Assembly (NCBI GenBank): GCA_944989445.1 | Contig: CALYLW010001022.1 | Coordinates: 1 to 64,000 of the forward strand | DNA: 64,000 nucleotides | Direction of reading: 5' to 3' | Source of the DNA: Ampullaceana balthica | Lineage: Eukaryota > Mollusca > Gastropoda > Lymnaeidae | Shown here: in pieces, positions 56,534-64,000 of the stretch | Position numbering within the stretch: the first letter of the stretch is position 1 | Layout of the letters: the number at the start of each line of letters is the position of its first letter | Position numbers and translations under genes: made by a program | Notes under the pieces: generated by a model | The model's input: only the letters and a program-made list of their open reading frames with translations | What the model was told of the DNA's origin: nothing | Database searches by the model: none

Positions 56534-57434
56534 AGTTTCTATATATCTAGCTTGGTCAAGATTAATTTATTTCCCAATAATCTAACGCTTTAACTAATTT
56601 TTATATAGCTTATATAAGAAAAATATGACATTAAGATGGCCCATTCGATGCAAGATGTTAAGTTCCAAACACCTGTTCATTTTAATCAATTTGATCATGG
56701 ATATATTTCTCTATACATGTATTTCCCAAGATCGTCAAATTTGAATGGGTAATAAAATATCAAACGTTTAAGAAAAAAGACACTTGGGGGCCCCCGGCCC
56801 AGAAGGAATGGACATTAGAAGATCAGTGCTTTATAGTATTTTATATTTAGACTTTCAAGTTTTTATATACCAAAGTTTGGTTTGGCTCCATCCATTTGCT
56901 CAATAGATAACACGCAAAAATAAAACGACATTATTGGCCCCCTGAGTGTTATTTTTTTTAAAAAGTTCCCAGTTACCATCCTGGGAGCGTACTCAACAGT
57001 CCCCAAAAGTTTCATGACATGGCTATCGGGTGAATGGTGTAGTAAGCTATAAAGGACATGCACACACATTTCATTTATAAATAATATTTATAGATGTTTG
57101 AAAAAATACTTTTTCACTGCAGTTCATCCATTATTGATATTTGATAGTGACTAACAAAGATGAGATTTCCCCCTCTTCACCCCCCCCCCTGACTATAAAA
57201 ATATACTACTTGGATATCATTAATTCATATCACCATATTTCTGATCTTTAAAAATCTGAAAAATTGCGTATTACTATTACTCTATTTTTATTATATTACT
57301 GAAATTACTGGTATAAAAATATTCAAATTATCGCAAGGCTCTATGTTTAACTTAAAAAATTTGAAGCTTTAAAATAAACACACAAAAAGTGGATTAAAGT
57401 GTTTTTATTATTTCATCATTTTATCAGTATTATA

Positions 57435-57565
57435 AATGTTAAATGAAACAATAACAATGACATAAATAATGCCCTGATCTATTTGCCAATCAGCTCCCTA
57501 GGGTAATTTACCAGGCAAATACAATACTTTGGTTAATCTTTACAATTTTGTAAAGTAAGAAGAAA
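57435..57565 (+). repeat. Direct repeat, right copy
   Basis: Counterpart of 49495-49622; GCCCTGATCTATTTGCCAAT and TCCCTAGGGTAATTTACCAG are identical in both. A minus-strand AATAAAAAC just left of it (about 57407) could be the polyadenylation signal of the CARHSP1-like gene, which would place this copy at the end of that gene's 3' UTR. Confidence 0.8.
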
Positions 57566-60500
57566 AATAGGAATGAAAGAGATACTATATGAACTATATG
57601 TAAGTTAAATCACACATAACTTACAAAATAAGACTGATAAAATTGTTATTTTCTAAAAATACTAAGGAAATAGTTCAAAAGCTTACCATGCAAAGCTTAA
57701 ATGTAAAGAGGAAAGTCAAAAAGACTTCATATCCACTCTGTCTTACTCAATGTTGACTAAACAGAAAAAATATTTTGATTACTTGATGTTTTAACAATTT
57801 AATTTGCAGCTTTTTAAATGAACATTTAAATGTAGAAAATAAAACACGCTTATTCATAAACCATTATAATCAATAAAACTATATAATGTATGAACATCTT
57901 CTGAGGATATTTAATTACGATTATGAAATTTCTTTTTAAAAAAATACTTCACTTTACAAATCTTTTAAATATTATTTGTGAAAAATGAGTATTCAGTTAG
58001 AGTTAGAGACACATTTCAAAACATTTTAAAAAAAATTGCTTTGTTTAAAAAGTACCTAAGAAATAGGTATTAAAGTTGTTCGAAATAAATCGTTTTAATT
58101 TGCATATTAAATGGAGTTGAATCTTGCTTGTTGACCTTCATAGTTTTTTTTCATTTTATCTTGTTAATTGTATCCAAAATACATGTATTTATTTTTTCAT
58201 TCTACTACTTTGCGTTGTGATGCGCTTATTCATAATAAATGTTCTTTAAAAGTGAAAACATTCTTAAGGTAGGATTGAACATCTTTGCTCAAATATATCA
58301 AAGATATCTAGACATAAACCATGAACGTAATAGTCTTCTCTATAGGAGTTTTCTGTCAAATATAAGATAATATATCTTACACCTAAAAAATTAATCATAA
58401 AAAAAGTGTATCATAAATATCCATACCCGTTATGAGATTTTCAATAATTGTAAGACTTCCTAGGACCTTGAGCACGAGACAGACCCACCATCAGTCACTT
58501 TAATGTTGTCATATGTTCCACTTTAACATTATCAGTTGTGTTATGCTGAGTGTTCTTGCTACTTTGTGGAGGAACTTCTTAGCCCCATGTGGTAGTTCTT
58601 ATGTTTTGAGGACAGTTACAAGTGCAGTAAACTTTTACAAGGAGCTCTACTAACAGATGATGATGGATTTCTTCTATAGCGTGAACAGAATCCATGCTAG
58701 AAAAGCATCCTCATTGGGCTGTGAGGTTCAAAAAGTATCTCAGACATTCAATTAATTGTTAAAGCTAACAAGAGCCAGGTAAAGAGTTTGCAGCTTTAGA
58801 TAGAGAGGCAGAATTTAATACCTCTATTTAGCTTAGCCCCCCCAAAAAATAACTACCATCAAAATTGCATATTATGTCATATGTATAATTTATGTTAGTT
58901 TGGATATTAAAGGGGATATTTATGAAAAGAACTGGTACCCAAAACTTCATATAATTAAAAATAATTATTATGGGAATTTTCTTTTTAGCTATTGGTATCC
59001 ATCATTTCACGTCACAAATGCTAACCGGGCATCCCTCCCTGTACACTGTTATGTAAGAATATTATCAATTATTATGTGTAAATGATTTTAGATATCTATC
59101 TGTCTTCTGTTTTAATTTGACTTTATATTACAATGTAATACTTGTTACATAAAAAATTACACATCTGAATGCACCATACAATAAATGGAAAATTCATAGA
59201 AAAATATTAATAGAATTTTAATATGGGATTTTAAATATACAAACTAAAATTCACTTTTCCAAAAGGCACATTTAGATCCCAATAAATTGTAACAATGATG
59301 ATTTAAAAAGTTATCCTTTTTTTTTGCAGACACTGAAACAACTTGTCATTTTACATCTATAAATTTCATGTAAAATATTCTTTGATAAAATATTTTTAAA
59401 GAATTATTTTCATTTTTAACGTAAAAATAAAAAAGGCTGCAAAAAGGTGGAAAATGTAATACTTTAAAATGCTGAATTGATGACATAAATTATACATTTT
59501 TAATGTATAAATTTTTAAAAAAATGAATTAAAAATAGTACAGAAACATTTTTCTTTAAAAATATGACAAAAATTAGATTAAAAAATTTGAGCAATAGCTA
59601 TGACAATCTGTAAAAATATCCTAAACATTTAATAAAGTCTCAGACATTTTGTTTACAGTGACTATCTACTGGTACACACAGAGCTAGCTTAAAATTATTA
59701 GATTAATTTTAGTTTTAAGTTAGCCACTTGCATGCTTATATGGAATTCAAACTTTACTTGTCATAAAGAATATTGCATAAAATTTTCTATGGTAAAACGG
59801 TGTGTCTCAACTTCACAAGCCTAATTTCCTTCTGTACTCCAGAAAGATGTTTTTCTTTTAAAATATATCCTAGATATTCTTAAACGAAAATGAATGGAGA
59901 TGCATGTTTTCAAATTATGTATCCCATTAGGTAAGTTTGTATTCTTCCTCTTTAATAGAAGTTTCAATTAGCCATGTGATATTCTGATTAATGGGATGTT
60001 AGATATACAGCCAAAATTTAAGACGTCCTTCACTGCTTCTCTGTAAACCTTTTAATTTTCCATTTACTGACAGTTGCCTCAACTTAAAGCAGTATTTCTC
60101 AAATAGTGGGGCAAAAAGCTCCCTAAAGGGGGGGTTGGGCGCGAAATGGTGTACTTATAACAATTTTATAGACAAATGATACTATTTACTGTCGCGCGGG
60201 GGGCGTGAAATGTTTTCTTCTTCCTATTGCGGGGGGCGTTACAGAAAATAATTGAGCAACACTGACTTAAGGTAAGGAACACAGGGTAAGACAAGCAATG
60301 CCAAAATAAAATCAACATTTGACTGTGTCCATAGTAAGTTTATTTTTGCTCATGTTGGTTTTAAAAAAAAAGAATTTAAAAACATTTTTGATGACTATAA
60401 GTTTATAAACTTAATGTTCACTGCATTATAAATATAAGACACATATAAATGATATTAATCTGTAGTTAATTGTAATAATTGCGTGGCAAGTGTTTACTAA

Positions 60501-61556
60501 TTTTATAAATATTTAGAGATCATGCCTGGGATAAATGTTATTCTTTATTGCACTACATTGGCTCTCAAAAAGGTCTTGTGTATCTTGTTTAAAACAATAT
60601 TTTTAATTTAATGACTTTTCAGACCCTGTAAGAGGACTCTTAATTTTTTTGAAAATTGTGAAGGGAAATCAAATAGACCTCAGCTTTCTTTTTGTTTTAA
60701 AAGTATTGCAGGGTATTTATAAAAATCAAACCCCCAAAATTATACCAGTAAAATTATATATAATATTATATCTTTTAGATAGCATGTTTATTTCTTATTA
60801 AAATTATTTTTTTCTTCTACAAATTTTTATTTAAATAAAAATAACCTTTTCAAAATATGTGCAGCCATAATCTTAATTACAGCCTTTTCAAAATATGTGC
60901 GGCAAAATCTATAAATTATAAATCTTTCACTCTAATTTGCAACTGAGGTTAAAATGATAAAACATAATATAATTATTTTTGTTTGTAAACACCAGCTAAA
61001 GGACACAAACCAATGCTAATTGGTATTATATAAAAACTTGAAAACAAAAATTCTTTTAACAAAATAAATGCATATTGTTTTCATTAGTTTATTTACAAAA
61101 GTTTTACTCTACAATGATTAGATAATGGTATCAACAATTATAGTGAGATGTTGGCATTAAATAGCAAACATTATTATAATTCACTTTTCAAAATTCCATT
61201 TCTATCTTTTAAAGAAATAATATTTTACAACAAAAAAAAAGTATTATGCCTATGTGACCTAGTGTGTCTTATTTTTTATAATGTAATCTATAACACATTA
61301 AAGATGTGATCTAAAAGGTGCCATTAACTTATTAAACAATTTTTATTATAAATAATTCCATTCTGGGATAAATGTATTAAATTCAAAAATAGAGTTATTA
61401 TCTTAATGTCATGAAGAATTCCATTATATATATTATCTCTACACAATACACCATCTTCTAGTTTAATAAAGTTAATGGCAATTATGTTTTGTCCTGGTCA
61501 CAAGTTCATAAAGTTAAAAAATTCTTTTGTTGTTTCATAATCCTCGAAGTGCACAA
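57566..61556 (-). other. Probable long 3' UTR or 3' flank of the CARHSP1-like gene
   Basis: Four kilobases of AT-rich sequence with no coding exon. The only element recognised is a MITE at 60090. Near-identical words ACCTTTTCAAAATATGTGCA and GCCTTTTCAAAATATGTGCG lie about 40 bp apart at 60845 and 60885. How far the mRNA extends is not determinable here. Confidence 0.4.
60090..60264. mobile_element. 175-bp hAT-like MITE
   Basis: Left CAGTATTTCTCAAATAGTGG and right ATTGAGCAACACTG are imperfect inverted repeats of the common CAGTGTTTCTCAA type. The flanks ACTTAAAG (60082-60089) and ACTTAAGG (60265-60272) form an 8-bp duplication with one change. GGGGGGCGTGAAATG and GGGGGGCGTTACAG lie inside. 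Confidence 0.8.
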
Positions 61557-62253
61557 TTAATCTGCAAATTTGTCAGGGCTGGCGGGCACAGGTGAATCCC
61601 ATCTTTCATGTAAGACACCAGGTTTGAGATGTGTAATTACAACATGAACTGCCTGAAGTTTTTCATTTCTAGGTGGGATTGTTACAGTTTTGTATGTAAC
61701 GTGATCACCTTCCTTTGGAACCCATTCACCATCAATGCTGTTGATGTAAAGCAAATGAACATAATCTACAAAATTCTAATGAGTACAATTAAAATCTTAG
61801 ATATATTAGTATAATTTTTTTACTAGATTTTTCTATTCAACTCAAACAAAATCAATGTATTTAAAATACACTTTATATACTTTTTACCATTGTGACTTAA
61901 ACTTGATTAGCATATCCATTTTTTAAGAACGATAACTCATCGGTTGTTTTGTTTTTTTGTTGCTTTGCAGGGTGATTTCAAAATTTTGGTTTGTAGTTAT
62001 GTATAAATAATTCCAGATTAACAGTTTAAAACTCAATGATTCCAGAATACATCACTGTTGCGGAAATGAACATTTATTTAAAGCTATTACCATTAATCTT
62101 TTTTTTTAATATATAGATATAGCTTACTCTGAAATATGAACGAAAATGTCTTCTTTTTTTCCATCTTCTGGGTGGATAAATCCATGGCCCCTTTGTCTAC
62201 AGAAACTTTTTACAACCCCTTTGTATGTTGGTCCTTCAGCTGCACGCTCAGAC
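61557..62253 (-). CDS. CARHSP1: CARHSP1-like cold-shock-domain protein, last two coding exons
   Basis: Exons on the minus strand: 62253-62128 and 61737-61557 (donor GA|GTAAGC, acceptor ACAG|C, joined in phase). They encode [20 protein letters not shown], then [60 protein letters not shown] and a short tail ending in DKFAD. This is the cold-shock domain of CARHSP1/PIPPin with the RNA-binding motifs GHGFIHP and DIFVHIS, plus the family-specific [18 protein letters not shown]. The vertebrate protein binds mRNA 3' ends and single-stranded nucleic acid in the cytoplasm and is regulated by phosphorylation of its N-terminus. That N-terminus is in upstream exon(s) not recognised here, probably beyond the window. 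Confidence 0.9.
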
Positions 62254-62554
62254 CTGCTCAGAATAATCATAACCATTAAATTCCTGGATCCACTTTATTT
62301 TTGTATACTGCTGATTTTTTCAAAACTCCTAAACTTACAGAATAAATAAATAAAAATCAACAGAACAATCTTTTAATCACAAAATTTCACAATCAGAAAT
62401 GCCATTATAAATGCAGATAGAACATGAACAGAGTTGAGTTCTGTTTGGTTTGTTTATCAATCAACTTAATGCATTTCACTCAGAACAAAAGAGTTTAATG
62501 TCAATTTTTTAATCTAAATAATTTCTGAATTTTTTATTGTATCTGTCCAGGGAA
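62254..62554. other. Intron of the CARHSP1-like gene
   Basis: Upstream (minus-strand sense) of the acceptor GAGCAG at 62254-62259. AT-rich; nothing else recognised. Confidence 0.5.
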
Positions 62555-62918
62555 CAGAGGTGGCGTTAGGTACGCGCAAGGCCTGGTGCAACAATGACCA
62601 CTGAGTACTGGTAACGATCGCGAACTACCAATATGCCCAAAAGGTCATAATCTTGATTAGATCAATTCTTGCGCAAACTCAGTAGTGCAATATCTGCCGG
62701 CTCTTTTGTTACTAAAATGTATTTATGTTCGCATTTATGAACAATGGTTTCGGGATTAGACCAGGTTTAGTGTATTTTGTGCTTGTTTTTTTACGGTGAA
62801 TATAACTGGGACGAAATATTCAAGTCTGAAACGTGGGCCCCCCCTAAACGCGGGCCCCCCCCTAAGCGCGGGCCTGGGGCGATTGCCCCAGCTGCCACCC
62901 CCCCAAAGGCCGCTCCTG
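62555..62918. mobile_element. 364-bp hAT-like MITE
   Basis: Starts CAGAGGTGGCGTTAGG and ends CCAAAGGCCGCTCCTG (inverted, CAGGAGCGGCC). A perfect 8-bp duplication CCAGGGAA lies at 62547-62554 and 62919-62926. A GGGCGATTGCCCCAG palindrome and C-runs lie near its right end. Confidence 0.85.
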
Positions 62919-62926
62919 CCAGGGAA

Positions 62927-63129
62927 TAAGGAGTAGTGTTTTGAGGTTCTATAACCCAAATCACTTATAGCTAATATTATTTAAAGAGAAAACAAGCATG
63001 ATCAGAATCAGCAAAATAAAACTAAATGGGGATCACTTCTGATCACTTCCCTGGAGTTGTTGCTTTATAATGTTGTATGTGGCTAACAAAAGGATTAAAG
63101 AAATTTAAAAACAATAAACTGAAATCTGA
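62927..63129. other. Spacer, nothing recognised
   Basis: AT-rich, no feature recognised. Confidence 0.4.
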
Positions 63130-64000
63130 TTGCTGTTAAAAATCATCAAAATAAAAAATAATCGACTACTATTCACCAAAGAAAACATTGATAAACTAGA
63201 ACAAATTCAAAAAAGAGCTACCAGCTTCATCACTGGAGAATTTTCAAAACTGAGAAGAATAACACCAGTAGTTAAATCATTAAACCTTGAAACACTAGAG
63301 CAGGGATGTCCAAACTCCGGCCCGCGGGCCAAAACCGGCCCGCGAACCCATTTTAACTGGCCCGCGGCCTCATCTGAAAAAATTAATTAACTGACGTATT
63401 ATTATTTCTGTAAAGATAGTATATTTATTAGAAAAATAGAAATTTTCCAGGCAATCTGCAGCTGGAACTCATTAAATTGCAAAGTGATAATGAAATTCGC
63501 AGCAGACAACAACATCTTTCTCTCAACGACTTTTATCGACAGCTGGATAAATAGAGATTCAAAGAGATTCGAACAGTTGCTAAAAAATGCTCAGCTTGTT
63601 TGGCTCGACATACTTGTGTGAGCAGACATTTTCAGTTATGAATTTTAACAAGCACCGTGTGAGGACAAGAATAAGTGACTCTCACCTGTGTGATATCATA
63701 TGTATCAAAACCAGTGGCATTGAGCCTGACCTCAACTATTTACTGCATTCAAGATCTCAGTTTCACCTTTCACATTAAAATGTTACTATAAAAACTTCTC
63801 AACTTATGTCATTTTTATGTAATTTTAATCCGGCCCACGAGGGTCTTTATTTAAAGAAATTTGGCCCGCCATGCAAAAAGTTTGGACACCCCTGCACTAG
63901 AGGATAGAGGAACCAATAGTAAAGTAGTCATAATACATAAAGCAATTAATTCTTATTTAGAAATACAATACAAAGATAACTTAATACAACCCTCAGATAG
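63130..64000 (+). mobile_element. CR1/jockey LINE fragment, split by a hAT insertion
   Basis: 63160-63300 encodes LFTKENIDKLEQIQKRATSF and ITPVVKSLNLETLE. After the inserted hAT and the second copy of the target, the LINE continues at 63903 with ATAAAGCAATTAATTCTTAT and GATAACTTAATACAACCCTC and runs off the window. It is the same family as 36333-41510 and includes part of the segment missing there. Confidence 0.88.
63301..63894 (+). mobile_element. hAT element, internally deleted, inserted in the LINE
   Basis: Termini CAGGGATGTCCAAACTCCGG and, inverted, CAGGGGTGTCCAAACTTTTT are flanked by a perfect 8-bp duplication CACTAGAG (63293-63300 and 63895-63902). It keeps only the C-terminal part of the transposase: GNLQLELIKLQSDNEI (about 63440-63490) and, in another frame, LFGSTYLCEQTFSVMNFNKH (63595-63654). 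Same family as 15026-16496, opposite orientation. Confidence 0.93.

Noticed and set aside
62756..62959. Gly/Arg-rich minus-strand peptide
   Set aside because: It is a translation of the C-runs and palindrome at the right end of the 62555-62918 MITE.

Overview
This window is animal nuclear DNA. Its genes are split by many short AT-rich introns with canonical GT...AG borders, and the intergenic and intronic space is packed with transposons. The gene set (a ciliary dynein chain, phosphomannomutase, a CARHSP1-type cold-shock protein, a chitin-binding secreted protein) together with the LINE, SINE and hAT families fits a lophotrochozoan, most likely a gastropod mollusc. That placement is inference; no lineage-diagnostic gene is present.

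Host genes, left to right. (1) The last two visible exons of a secreted peritrophin-type chitin-binding protein (2820-3689, +). (2) A complete 13-exon axonemal dynein intermediate chain, DNAI2 (24884-33080, +), with three extra candidate charged mini-exons near its 3' end. (3) A complete 7-exon phosphomannomutase, PMM2 (42637-48538, +). (4) The last two coding exons of a CARHSP1-like cold-shock-domain protein (61557-62253, -), facing PMM2 tail to tail as the human PMM2-CARHSP1 pair does.

Everything else that can be classified is mobile or repetitive. At 1-2150 lie GC-richer DNA and 36/26-bp minisatellites. At 4208-9968 a hAT element sits in the end of a mariner-like element and itself carries two further levels of insertion. 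At 13427-20210 a 38-bp minisatellite has received a composite insertion containing two more hAT elements, both with perfect 8-bp target duplications. At 21600-23470 lie a SINE and two LINE fragments. At 36330-42330 a CR1/jockey-type LINE is broken by a 4-kb array, followed by a second LINE type and a second SINE. At 49500-57560 lie a Helitron remnant, nested hAT and Harbinger-like elements and hAT transposase debris. The right end holds another LINE copy split by a hAT element.

The most unusual component is a family of about 450-540-bp units, found as arrays at 7565-9649, 10335-12086, 37066-41072 and 49640-50400 and as a single copy at 20749-21200. Each unit starts and ends with a short inverted repeat and contains a conserved hairpin of roughly 17-bp arms around a 39-nt loop. 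Units are joined head to tail by a fixed linker. Different subfamilies have different but internally complementary ends, and one subfamily carries four iteron-like repeats. I recognise no transposase for them. This is the best candidate for an undescribed element type here.
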